Below are positions 1-7,414 of a stretch of 15,223 nucleotides of DNA, piece by piece. The DNA comes from Candidatus Shapirobacteria bacterium. GTDB taxonomy: Bacteria > Patescibacteriota > Microgenomatia > UBA12405. Each line of letters begins with the position of its first letter. Within the stretch, counting starts at the first letter, position 1. A program made the position numbers and the translations under genes. Where the stretch lies: assembly GCA_026395315.1 (NCBI GenBank), contig JAPLYY010000105.1, forward strand, positions 1 through 15,223, given 5' to 3'. Below the pieces are notes generated by a model, which worked only from the letters and a program-made list of their open reading frames with translations, searched no databases and was not told the origin of the DNA.

Positions 1-992
1 ATTTGGATCAAAAATAGAGTAATTATCAGTAAAAAGCTTATTTTAAAGAAAATTGGTTTTACTCTAAAACGGGGATTGATGAATATGGCTGCAGAAATGA
101 AAGTAGTGATTGAACAGATTTTGTATATTAACCATTCGCTGGCTTCAATATGGCCGTTGCAGATTAGTATCAGACCGGAGATTATTAAGAGAAATATAAT
201 TAAAGTAAAAAATGAGAAGAATATTTTATAAACGGAATTCGGATATTTCGTTTTAGGATTAGTGAGCGATGGCAGAGATGTTCGTTTCTTCTTAACGGAG
301 AGATTGTTCGGTGGTGAATAACGAAAGCATTGAGAGAGAGCTTTACCCGGTTTGGTGTTTAAAAATATATATAGAATCAGTGGAGTGAAGAAAATGAAGC
401 AAAGAGAGGTGATGTTAAGATGTTTAATAAGTGAAATGGCTTTATTTAGAGAATATATGGGAATTTTAGTTTTATTATTTTGTAAATATTTTTTAGTAAA
501 GTCGTATTTGATAATAAAATCATCAGAAAACGGAGAAAGGGTGACGTAGTTTTGGTTGTTACCTAATAGTGATTTGATTTCAATCTCATAAGTTTTTCCT
601 TTAGAGTTAGTAATTTTTGGAAACCCAAAAGGGAAATATTCATTGTTTTGAAATTGATCAACTTTGTATTTGGCGGTGTAAAGCCAATTTTTTTGTCCTT
701 TTTCTTTGAGGCTAAATTGAAGAAAGTCGTCATTGATTTTCTGGTGGGTATTAAACTTGACGGCGATAATGCCCAAAAAGTTGTGTTCGGCTTTAAAAGA
801 AGCTTGAGCGGTGATGTTTTGGTACAAGTCTAAGGGGATAGAGGTTTTGAAGTGTGAATTTTCAATAATAATGGTAGGGCTGTAATCTTGGTAGTCGTTA
901 ATCTTTTGGAGCACAAAGCCAGCAAAAAGAAAGAGAAAAAAGATGAAACTAAGTTTTAATCTTTTCGTAAATATGTATCTTTCTTTTTTCAT
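1..992 (-). CDS. Membrane protein with N-terminal anchor, ectodomain and several C-terminal membrane segments (C-terminus beyond window)
   Basis: Reading the minus strand from the ATG at 992-990 gives 330 codons without a stop before the left edge, so the gene is real and partial at its C-terminus. Residues about 12-29 form a hydrophobic anchor. Residues about 35-185 are polar and look extracytoplasmic, with a pattern (PFGFPKITNSKGKTYEIEI near 121-139) that I associate with beta-sandwich-like ectodomains in membrane proteins of uncultured bacteria. Further hydrophobic stretches lie at about 192-211, 254-277, 286-305 and 313-330, with a basic loop at 233-250. The start lies 32 bases after the stop of the B12-radical SAM gene, so it is probably the next gene of the same operon. 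No Shine-Dalgarno site is obvious. I cannot name its function. A role in glycan export, polymerisation or transfer is possible from context only. Confidence 0.8.
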   Translation of the reverse strand, partial: MKKERYIFTKRLKLSFIFFLFLFAGFVLQKINDYQDYSPTIIIENSHFKTSIPLDLYQNITAQASFKAEHNFLGIIAVKFNTHQKINDDFLQFSLKEKGQKNWLYTAKYKVDQFQNNEYFPFGFPKITNSKGKTYEIEIKSLLGNNQNYVTLSPFSDDFIIKYDFTKKYLQNNKTKIPIYSLNKAISLIKHLNITSLCFIFFTPLILYIFLNTKPGKALSQCFRYSPPNNLSVKKKRTSLPSLTNPKTKYPNSVYKIFFSFFTLIIFLLIISGLILICNGHIEASEWLIYKICSITTFISAAIFINPRFRVKPIFFKISFLLIITLFLIQ

Positions 993-1024
993 GGAGTAAT
1001 TTAAATGCTTTGGTTGTCTAAAAA

Positions 1025-2590
1025 TTAAAATCGCAATTTTTTTTCTATTAATTGATACCGAATCTTCCATACATAAAATATCCACTTTCCCGTAATGGTT
1101 GAAAAATCAAAATGGGAGAGGTGGTCTATGCCTCTTTTGGTTAGATATATAATTTTTACTACATTAAATAATGTGGGATATTCTTTTGTCCTATTTTTTG
1201 GATGTATAGCAAACTTGGATAATTTTTTAAATATGAAATTAGGAATTTCAAAAGTGGCCAGGAGGTACAACAAAATATTATTAAATGTCATTCTAGTATC
1301 AAGGTAAGATGAGTTTTTGAAATATCTTTTTAAGACTGGATTTTTTTGGACATAACCATAGAGTTGTGTTTTGGGAAATATTCTTAGCGAGAAGACTGTA
1401 AGTGTAAATGGTTTTTTAAGACGATGGATTAATTGTAATGTTTCATATATATCTTTATTACTTTCAATAGGTATATCACTGATAATGTCGTAAGCTGGAG
1501 GAATCATTCGATATTTTATGGCAGCGTTAGCTAGAATGGTGGTCGATTCAATTATTTTTTCAATTGTGGTGGGGCGGTTAAAAAATTTCAAGGTATTTTG
1601 GGCTCCTGATTGAATTCCCATTCTGGTTCTATTCATTCCGGCTTTAGCCAGAAGTCTGATTTTTTCTTTATCAACCAGATTCGGGTGAAAACCAAAAACA
1701 ACGAAAGGGAGATCGATTTCTTTTTTATATTTTTGACAGAATTTTTGGATGATTGGTAGTGGAAGAGCAACAAAATTATCATCATAGAAGGCGATTGTTC
1801 TGATGTATGGGTGTACTTTAATGGCTTGTTTTATTTCGTTAATTATATGATTAACATTTGGAAATCTTAGCTTGCGATAACCGGGATCTATTTTTATAAA
1901 CGAATCATTGGCGCAATAGGCACAATTGAAGGGACATCCCAGGGTCCAAAGAGTTCTGTAAAGTAAGCCATTATATGTAGTGTAATCGTATTTATTAAAT
2001 TGTCTGAATTGGTGTTGTTTAATATCATAGATTGAACAGTCCAGTCCGTTGTAAGGTAAAGGAAATTGGCTGAGTAATTTTGGATCGATGAGAGGTAAAC
2101 TGGGGTTTTGTTTGATGAAATTTTTTTCTTTAAACCAAAAATTTGGTGTATCTGTGAAATTTTTCCCTTTTAAATATTTTTTGATAAATTGTTTAATGGG
2201 TATTTCCCCTTCTCCAACGCAGATGGCGTCAACATATTTTAGAGACTCGTTTGGGTATAAGGTGGGATGAATCCCTCCCCAAATAATATAAGTAGCTGGG
2301 TTTATTTTTTTTATGTATTCAGAGATTTTTTCAACATATTTAGATGAAGCAGTCATTGAGGAGAAAGCAATAAGGTCAGAATCAGCTAAATGTTTAGAAA
2401 TATTGATTAGTTCGTTTTTGTTTAGTGATTTGATTTGACTTGGAAATAGGTGTGATTTTAGAGAATATAGGTTGTCTGTGGGGATAAAGTATATCTCAGT
2501 TGCTGATTCGATTTCTTTAATTATCGAGGCGATTCTACGAAAACCTACCGCGCCTATTCCAGATTCAATGGACACTAACTTAATTTTCAT
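1025..2590 (-). CDS. B12-binding-domain radical SAM protein
   Basis: 521 residues, the usual length for the class. Residues about 1-140 form the Rossmann-like B12-binding-type domain: it contains WGGIHPTLYP near 104-113 and CVGEGE at 124-129, signatures of this superfamily. No DxHxxG cobalamin-ligand motif is visible. The radical SAM core starts with the cluster motif CxxxCxxC at C219, C223 and C226 (GCPFNCAYCAND) and continues with RMGIQSGAQ near 323-331. Family members catalyse radical methylations or rearrangements on unactivated carbons, and the substrate cannot be told from sequence. The start codon overlaps the stop of the glycosyltransferase by ATGA, so the two are probably translationally coupled. 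In this setting the enzyme may modify a lipid-linked sugar or a membrane lipid, which is inference. Confidence 0.9.
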   Translation of the reverse strand: MKIKLVSIESGIGAVGFRRIASIIKEIESATEIYFIPTDNLYSLKSHLFPSQIKSLNKNELINISKHLADSDLIAFSSMTASSKYVEKISEYIKKINPATYIIWGGIHPTLYPNESLKYVDAICVGEGEIPIKQFIKKYLKGKNFTDTPNFWFKEKNFIKQNPSLPLIDPKLLSQFPLPYNGLDCSIYDIKQHQFRQFNKYDYTTYNGLLYRTLWTLGCPFNCAYCANDSFIKIDPGYRKLRFPNVNHIINEIKQAIKVHPYIRTIAFYDDNFVALPLPIIQKFCQKYKKEIDLPFVVFGFHPNLVDKEKIRLLAKAGMNRTRMGIQSGAQNTLKFFNRPTTIEKIIESTTILANAAIKYRMIPPAYDIISDIPIESNKDIYETLQLIHRLKKPFTLTVFSLRIFPKTQLYGYVQKNPVLKRYFKNSSYLDTRMTFNNILLYLLATFEIPNFIFKKLSKFAIHPKNRTKEYPTLFNVVKIIYLTKRGIDHLSHFDFSTITGKWIFYVWKIRYQLIEKKLRF

Positions 2591-3528
2591 TTATTCCGAT
2601 TCTTAAAAACACTGTTAACGATATATTTGGGGCGTTGTTTAACTTCTTCGAAAATTTTACCAATATATTCCCCTAAAATACTGATACCTAGTAGTTGAAT
2701 AGAACCGATAAATAAAACGGCGATTAAAATAGTGGTCGTTCCTCTTGGAGCTGAGTCGGGAATGATTAACCTTAGGGCAATTTGAACTACTATAGCAAGT
2801 AATGATAAGAGGAAAACAATAAGTGAAAGCATGGTCATAATTTGGAGAGGAACGTAGGAAAAAGAAAAAATACCTTTGGTGGCCCAATTAAAATTTTTGT
2901 AAAAATTGTTTGTAGTTTTACCGAACATGCGTTCGGGACGGGTATAAATAATACCGGTTTGTTTAAAACCAACCCAAGCGCGTAAACCGCGAAGAAATCG
3001 GTCTCTTTCGGGAAATGTTTTTAGAACATTGACCACCTTCCTGTCAATTATAGAAAAATCTCCAGCATCAAGAGGGATGGAAATATATGAAATTTTGTGA
3101 AAAATTCGGTAAAAAAGCTTGTAAGCAATTTGCATAACTAACGGAGCCTCCCTTTTGGTTCTTATCCCGTAAACTACATCAAATCCTTCTTCCCATTTTT
3201 TGTAAAATTGTTCAATTAATTCAGGTGGATCCTGAAGATCGCCATCAAGAAAGACAATGGCGTCGCCGGTGGCAATATCCATACCACTGGTAAAAGCCAT
3301 TTGAGAGCTAAAATTTCGGGAATGGTTGACGGCGATGGTGTGGGGGTCTTTTTCAACAATTTTTTTTAAAATGTTTTCACTATTGTCGGGACTACCGTCA
3401 TTTACAAAAATAATTTCATAATCAGTCTTAATTTTTTTAAAAATTTTGGAAAGCCGATCATGCATGACGGGAATGGCTTTTTCGTCTCTATAGCAGGCAA
3501 TAATGGCGGAAATCTTTTTTTGACTCAT
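2587..3528 (-). CDS. Family 2 glycosyltransferase, DPM1/GtrB-like (polyprenyl-phosphate sugar transferase)
   Basis: 313 residues with the standard GtrB/ArnC/DPM layout. The N-terminal GT-A fold has the nucleotide-binding VNDGSPDNS at 42-50 and the metal-binding DGDLQDPPE at 95-103. GDFSIIDRKV at 156-165 and RDRFLRGLRAWVGF at 175-188 follow, then two membrane segments at about 229-254 and 265-289 and a basic cytosolic tail. Relatives move a sugar from a nucleotide donor to undecaprenyl or dolichyl phosphate on the cytoplasmic face. The donor sugar here is not deducible, though a locally made CDP-sugar is a candidate. The start abuts the upstream stop (TAAATG), and the stop overlaps the next gene by ATGA. 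Confidence 0.92.
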   Translation of the reverse strand: MSQKKISAIIACYRDEKAIPVMHDRLSKIFKKIKTDYEIIFVNDGSPDNSENILKKIVEKDPHTIAVNHSRNFSSQMAFTSGMDIATGDAIVFLDGDLQDPPELIEQFYKKWEEGFDVVYGIRTKREAPLVMQIAYKLFYRIFHKISYISIPLDAGDFSIIDRKVVNVLKTFPERDRFLRGLRAWVGFKQTGIIYTRPERMFGKTTNNFYKNFNWATKGIFSFSYVPLQIMTMLSLIVFLLSLLAIVVQIALRLIIPDSAPRGTTTILIAVLFIGSIQLLGISILGEYIGKIFEEVKQRPKYIVNSVFKNRNK

Positions 3529-4026
3529 TTATCTTTTGAGATTTATATACCAGGGTTGATGGCTGTTAATAATTTTGGGGACAATTTTAGAGACTTCGTC
3601 AGCGGAATCCGGCCAAACTGAGTTGATATTTTTGAATATTTTCATAACTTTTTTATCTTCTTCAGACCAGTGCGAAAAACCATCATGTTGGTAGTCTTTA
3701 TCCCGGCCGGCACCGACTAAAATAACAGGAGTTTTCTCATGGTTAATATAGTTTCTGATGGTTTCAAAGGGTCGATAGAGTAAAAATGAGGTGATGGAAA
3801 AAACAATGGGAATTTTGTCTTCTAAAGCCAGACCAATTCCAACACCAATTAAGCTTTGTTCGGCGGCACCAACGTTAATAAACCTTTCGGGAAAATCTTG
3901 ACGAATTTGATCCCACATTCTATAACCTAAGTCACCGGAGACGACAATAATTTTGTTGTTTGTTTTCATGGCCTTATAAACTTCGTCAGCAAATCTTCGG
4001 CGTAAATTTTGGTTAAAGTCAATCAT
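3529..4026 (-). CDS. Split transketolase, short C-terminal (pyrimidine-domain) subunit
   Basis: 165 residues that match only the pyrimidine-binding domain of transketolase. Visible features are VVSGDLG at 28-34; NVGAAEQSLIGVGIGLAL at 51-68, holding the conserved Glu (E56) that activates the TPP aminopyrimidine; FLLYRPFETIRN at 81-92; and GAGRDKDYQHDGFSHWSEED at 105-124, the counterpart of the family's G..HH..ED region. The usual third domain (Transketolase_C) is absent: the protein stops at about half the length of ordinary stand-alone C-subunits of roughly 300 residues. The ATG overlaps the N-subunit stop as ATGA, which suggests coupled, equimolar synthesis. It should act only with that partner. 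A sugar-nucleotide ketol transfer is more likely than housekeeping pentose metabolism, judged from the neighbours. Confidence 0.88.
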   Translation of the reverse strand: MIDFNQNLRRRFADEVYKAMKTNNKIIVVSGDLGYRMWDQIRQDFPERFINVGAAEQSLIGVGIGLALEDKIPIVFSITSFLLYRPFETIRNYINHEKTPVILVGAGRDKDYQHDGFSHWSEEDKKVMKIFKNINSVWPDSADEVSKIVPKIINSHQPWYINLKR

Positions 4027-4733
4027 TTTAGCAGTTTCATAGCTAATTGATAATCTTCGTCTTTCATAATGTAGTAGTGAGCATCTTGGTCAACTAAAAA
4101 TGGGAATTGTCCGGAAATTGTTTTGGCAAAAATTATTGTCGGTTTGGCGTAAATTGTTTTAATGGTTTGGGTTATTTGTTTTGGCTGATGGCCGTTGATT
4201 TTAATGAGATTAAAACCAAACCCCTTAAGTCGTTTTGCGAGGGTTTTAGCATCTATTGGGCCGTAGGCCCCCCAACCATTGACGGAAACAATTACTTTGA
4301 GGTTGGTAATTTTTTGATCATGAATAATTCGAAGTGCTTCCCAGATGCTGCCTTCAGTACATTCACCGTCAGAAATTAGACAATAAACATTTTTCTTTCT
4401 GTTGGCTAGGGCTATGCCGACGGCGATGGGTAAACCTTGACCCAGGCTTCCGGTGGAGACATTAATCCCCTTCTTTTCATTCCTGTCCGGATGTACGCCA
4501 TATTCAGTTAAGTTGGCATTATTTATATATTTGTATTTTTCCAGAACGACATAAAGGGCAGCAGCGGCATGACCATTTGATAAGACAAATTTTTCATTTC
4601 TTTTTTTTATTTTGTAGATAGCATCGAGAATATCAATGACACTTAAACTTGAGCCAATATGGGATTGATGAGCATCATTAAGGATGGTCAGGAGTTTTCG
4701 ACGGAGTTGTTTTTGGTTAGGTGTGAATTTCAT
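4023..4733 (-). CDS. Split transketolase, N-terminal TPP-binding subunit
   Basis: 236 residues from the ATG at 4733, chosen because it forms an ATGA overlap with the upstream stop like other junctions here. An in-frame ATG at 4760 would add nine residues. Transketolase N-domain features, numbered from 4733: H25 in SHIGSSLS, H55 in SNGHAAAALY, GSLGQGLPIAVGIALA at 95-110, and the TPP/metal motif SDGECTEG at 121-128 (D122) completed by N152 in VNGWGAYG. Near the end, KTISGQFPF followed by H219 mirrors the family's KGKG...WHG region. Together with the next gene it should form one TPP-dependent ketol transferase. The pair sits between CDP-sugar genes and a glycosyltransferase, so the acceptor may be a keto-sugar nucleotide (inference). 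Confidence 0.9.
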   Translation of the reverse strand: MKFTPNQKQLRRKLLTILNDAHQSHIGSSLSVIDILDAIYKIKKRNEKFVLSNGHAAAALYVVLEKYKYINNANLTEYGVHPDRNEKKGINVSTGSLGQGLPIAVGIALANRKKNVYCLISDGECTEGSIWEALRIIHDQKITNLKVIVSVNGWGAYGPIDAKTLAKRLKGFGFNLIKINGHQPKQITQTIKTIYAKPTIIFAKTISGQFPFLVDQDAHYYIMKDEDYQLAMKLLK

Positions 4734-5632
4734 TTGGATGGTTTTTGAGCTTCGAGACAAAGATTGCCTAATTGTATCTTAATTTTTTGGTTTAGAATAT
4801 TGGAATTTGAATTAATTAGTTTTTGTTTTATCTTTTGAGGTAAAGGAAAAAGCCAAAAAAGATGTTTTAAGGATATGGTGTTGTTGGGAGAATATATTTT
4901 TTGGATGGTAAACATATTTTTTTTAAAAATATTTCGGATAGTTTTTGGACTATAAAGAAAAGTGTGTTCGATATCGATTATGGGACTTTTTTCTTTAAGT
5001 AATTTTGAGGATAAACTGTCGATGTTGTGGTTAAATGACAAAATATAGCCGTTGGGTTTGAGAAGTTGATGACATTCTTTTAAAAATTGATTCGGGGTGG
5101 GAACGTGGTCAAAGGTTTGAAAGAAAAAGATAAAGTCAAAGGAATTTTTGGGAAAAAGATTTGGTTTTAGAACGTTAATTTTTATATTTTTTCTGATTTT
5201 TGGATCTGATTTATTAACGGCATCAATACTGGGTTCAATGCCATAGACATTTTTATATCCCAGATTATAAATGGCTTTTAGAACAAAGGCATTACCACAA
5301 CCAATCTCCAGTATTTTCGCATTTTTTGGTAATTTATTGAGTATGGGTTTGACGCTATCAATGTAAGTTATACCCAGATTGTTTATCTCTTGGTCGTAAG
5401 TCATTAAACTTTTTTCATAAAGTTTACTTAATTGTCGGATGTCGGCAACCGGATTTGATCGGACCAGACCACATTTTTGGCATTTAACCAGACGATAGTG
5501 AATTTTGTCGGGTAATCTCCTGGCGGAAAATATTTTGACGTTTAAATCGGATAACTTAAAATTTTTCTGGTAAAGGATTTCAAAATTTTTATCGCTGTCA
5601 CAGATAGGACAAAAAACGTTTTTAAGTTTCAT
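4730..5632 (-). CDS. Class I SAM-dependent methyltransferase with N-terminal CxxC zinc-type motif
   Basis: 300 residues. An N-terminal pair of cysteine motifs, C8-x2-C11 and C51-x2-C54 (CQKCGLV), resembles the zinc-binding head found on sugar methyltransferases. The Rossmann methyltransferase core follows, with motif I LEIGCGNAFVL at 108-118, the acidic loop GIEPS at 131-135 and a post-core FDHVPTP segment near 174-180. The C-terminal Rossmann extension of the TylC3/NovU C-methyltransferases is missing, so O-, N- or C-methylation all remain possible. The gene overlaps the upstream SDR by 11 bases and its stop overlaps the transketolase start as ATGA, which places it inside the sugar-modifying part of the operon. 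The substrate is probably a sugar nucleotide or a growing glycan. Confidence 0.85.
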   Translation of the reverse strand: MKLKNVFCPICDSDKNFEILYQKNFKLSDLNVKIFSARRLPDKIHYRLVKCQKCGLVRSNPVADIRQLSKLYEKSLMTYDQEINNLGITYIDSVKPILNKLPKNAKILEIGCGNAFVLKAIYNLGYKNVYGIEPSIDAVNKSDPKIRKNIKINVLKPNLFPKNSFDFIFFFQTFDHVPTPNQFLKECHQLLKPNGYILSFNHNIDSLSSKLLKEKSPIIDIEHTFLYSPKTIRNIFKKNMFTIQKIYSPNNTISLKHLFWLFPLPQKIKQKLINSNSNILNQKIKIQLGNLCLEAQKPSK

Positions 5633-6575
5633 CTTGATAAAATTTGTGATTATTTTGAAACCAATCCCAGGTAAGTTTCAAGCCTTGTTCCAGATTAATT
5701 TTAGGAGTCCATTTTAATAATCGTCCGGCTTTAGAGACGTCGGCTACCCAGTGGTTGGTATCCCAACTTTTTTTTTCCATACCTCCCCACTTGAATTGGG
5801 CGGTTTTGCCAGTAACTTTCACAGCGGTATCAACCACTTCTTTGATGGTTGATTGGATGCCAGTACCAATGTTGAAATATTCACCGGGATTATTTTTTAA
5901 TTCTTCAATTTTTAAATAAGCATCAACCATGTCATCAACATAAATTTGATCTCTGGCAGTTTCTGGAGCGACTAAATTCATTTCTTTATTAAAGAATAGG
6001 GCATTCATTAAAGTGGGGACAAAACGTTTTGGTTCTTCATAAGGACCGTAAACTGAAAAAGGTCTGATAGTGACAATCGGCCGATGTTCTTGTTTGGCGA
6101 TATGGCTACACAATAAAGTTTGGGCACATTTGGTGACAGCATAGTAGCTAGCCGGTTCGAGAAGGTCAGTTTCTTTCATGGCATTTTTTTTGAGGCCATA
6201 TTCTGAGGAAGAGCCGGTGTTGACAAACAAATCATAATTAGTAGTGTTGCAGGCTTGGAGCAGATTCCAGGTACCGAGAATATTGGTTTCAATTATTTGG
6301 TTGGCGTCTTTTTGATATGAATAGGCGCCGTTGGTGGCCAGATGGTAAATAATGTTCGGTTTTATTTTTTTAATTATTTTGGTCAATTCCGAAACATTGG
6401 AAAGATCAGAGTAATGAATGGTAACTTTATCTAATAAATCGGCTATCCGCCAGGTTTTAGATTCATTTCTGAGGATTAAATGAACTGTCTGTTTTTGTTC
6501 AGTTAATTTATGTAATAAAACCGAACCGATAAAACCGGAAGCACCGGTGATTAAAAATATTCTTTTATCGCCCAT
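5622..6575 (-). CDS. NAD(P)-dependent extended SDR, sugar-nucleotide epimerase/reductase
   Basis: 317 residues, a complete extended short-chain dehydrogenase. The cofactor motif is TGASGFIG at 10-17. The catalytic region has the SSSEYG segment at 122-127 and the Y145-x3-K149 pair (YAVTK). RPFSVYGPYE at 171-180 and RDQIYVDDMVDAYL at 208-221 are typical of sugar-nucleotide enzymes of this family, including CDP-abequose/paratose synthases and UDP-hexose epimerases. It is the first gene of the minus operon and is divergent from rfbF, so a CDP-sugar substrate is reasonable. In the yersiniose pathway the comparable step is reduction of the side-chain ketone after a TPP enzyme has added carbons. A TATAAT box lies 7 bases upstream of the ATG, hinting at a leaderless message. 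Exact reaction unknown. Confidence 0.88.
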   Translation of the reverse strand: MGDKRIFLITGASGFIGSVLLHKLTEQKQTVHLILRNESKTWRIADLLDKVTIHYSDLSNVSELTKIIKKIKPNIIYHLATNGAYSYQKDANQIIETNILGTWNLLQACNTTNYDLFVNTGSSSEYGLKKNAMKETDLLEPASYYAVTKCAQTLLCSHIAKQEHRPIVTIRPFSVYGPYEEPKRFVPTLMNALFFNKEMNLVAPETARDQIYVDDMVDAYLKIEELKNNPGEYFNIGTGIQSTIKEVVDTAVKVTGKTAQFKWGGMEKKSWDTNHWVADVSKAGRLLKWTPKINLEQGLKLTWDWFQNNHKFYQDET

Positions 6576-6582
6576 AGTGGTG

Positions 6583-6588
6583 ATTATA
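6583..6588 (-). promoter_or_regulatory. Putative -10 box of the minus-strand operon
   Basis: A perfect TATAAT read on the minus strand, with seven bases between it and the ATG at 6575. A start site at the usual distance would fall at or next to the ATG, giving a leaderless mRNA. No good -35 hexamer is visible at 16-18 bases. A TG pair directly precedes the box, but this is not the canonical TGn spacing. Confidence 0.45.
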
Positions 6589-6619
6589 CATATTAAGGAC
6601 GCAATTAGAAAAGGGAGGC

Positions 6620-6628
6620 TGTTATAAT
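6620..6628 (+). promoter_or_regulatory. Putative extended -10 promoter of rfbF
   Basis: TGTTATAAT is a full extended -10 element (TGnTATAAT) with six bases between it and the rfbF ATG at 6635. No matching -35 is apparent, which extended -10 promoters tolerate. The start site would fall at about the A of the ATG, so the transcript would be leaderless. A GGGAGG at 6613-6618 lies 16 bases from the ATG, too far for normal ribosome binding, and it would sit upstream of the transcript. Confidence 0.5.
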
Positions 6629-6634
6629 AGCTTT

Positions 6635-7414
6635 ATGAAGGTAATAATCTTGTGCGGCGGTCAAGGGACAAGACTGAAGGAAGAAACTGAATTTAAGCCA
6701 AAGCCGATGGTGTTGGTGGGGAATAAACCAATGCTTTGGCACATAATGAAGATGTATTCTCACTTTGGTTTTAATGAATTTATTCTAGCTTTAGGTTATA
6801 AGGCGGAATACATAAAACAGTTCTTTTTAAATCAAAAAGCATTTACTTCGGATTTTGTTCTAAATACTAAAACATACAAAAAGAAATTTTTTTTGGAGAG
6901 CAGAAATGAAGTTGACGATTTTAAAATTACTTTTGTCGATACGGGTTTGGAGACTTTCCCCGGGGAAAGAATTTTGAGGTGCGAGAAATATATACCGGAA
7001 GGTGATGAAGATTTTATGGTGACATATGGCGACGGGGTGGCCGATCTTGATATTAGGAAGCTCTTAAAATTTCATAAAAAACAAAAGACGATGGGGACGA
7101 TAACCGGTATACACCCACGATCAAAGTTTGGAGTGGTGGTGATAAATAGTAAGAGTATTATTAAAGAGTTTACTGAAAAACCAGTTTTAAATGATTGGAT
7201 TAACGGAGGATTTATGGTTTTTAATAAAAAAGCTTTTTCATATTTTAAAATTGGTGAGGCAGAGCATCCGGGACTGCGGAGATTGGCTAAAGACGGTCAG
7301 TTGTCGTTGTATAGACACGAGGGTTTTTGGGCTTGCATGGATACAAATAAAGATTTAAATGATTTTAACAATTGGTGGCAGCAACCTTCTCCACCCTGGA
7401 AAGTATGGAAATAG
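6635..7414 (+). CDS. rfbF: Glucose-1-phosphate cytidylyltransferase
   Basis: 259 residues, standard length. It makes CDP-glucose from CTP and glucose 1-phosphate. The sequence closely follows the family: nucleotidyltransferase signature LCGGQGTRL at 6-14, then ETEFKPKPMV at 17-26 and LWHIMKMYSHFG at 34-45. Further on are LGYKAEYIKQFF near 53-64, the metal-site YGDGVAD at 131-137, GIHPRSKFG near 158-166, EKP at 181-183 and HEGFWACMDT at 228-237. The run of hallmark motifs makes this the most secure functional call in the window. It leads the plus operon, and its stop lies 10 bases inside the rfbG coding start. It commits the locus to a CDP-hexose pathway. Confidence 0.95.
   Translation: MKVIILCGGQGTRLKEETEFKPKPMVLVGNKPMLWHIMKMYSHFGFNEFILALGYKAEYIKQFFLNQKAFTSDFVLNTKTYKKKFFLESRNEVDDFKITFVDTGLETFPGERILRCEKYIPEGDEDFMVTYGDGVADLDIRKLLKFHKKQKTMGTITGIHPRSKFGVVVINSKSIIKEFTEKPVLNDWINGGFMVFNKKAFSYFKIGEAEHPGLRRLAKDGQLSLYRHEGFWACMDTNKDLNDFNNWWQQPSPPWKVWK

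Noticed and set aside
1..231. Plus-strand open frame ending in TAA at 229-231 that could look like the tail of an upstream gene
   Set aside because: It lies opposite a 330-codon minus-strand frame with clear membrane-protein character, and its own translation shows no domain.
352..833. Two short plus-strand frames (352-549 and 648-833)
   Set aside because: Both are antisense to the membrane-protein gene at 1-992 and have no recognisable features.
3529..4733. The two transketolase genes as one gene broken by a frameshift
   Set aside because: Each has its own sensible start and end with an ATGA junction at the domain boundary, as in known split transketolases, so this is an organised two-subunit form.
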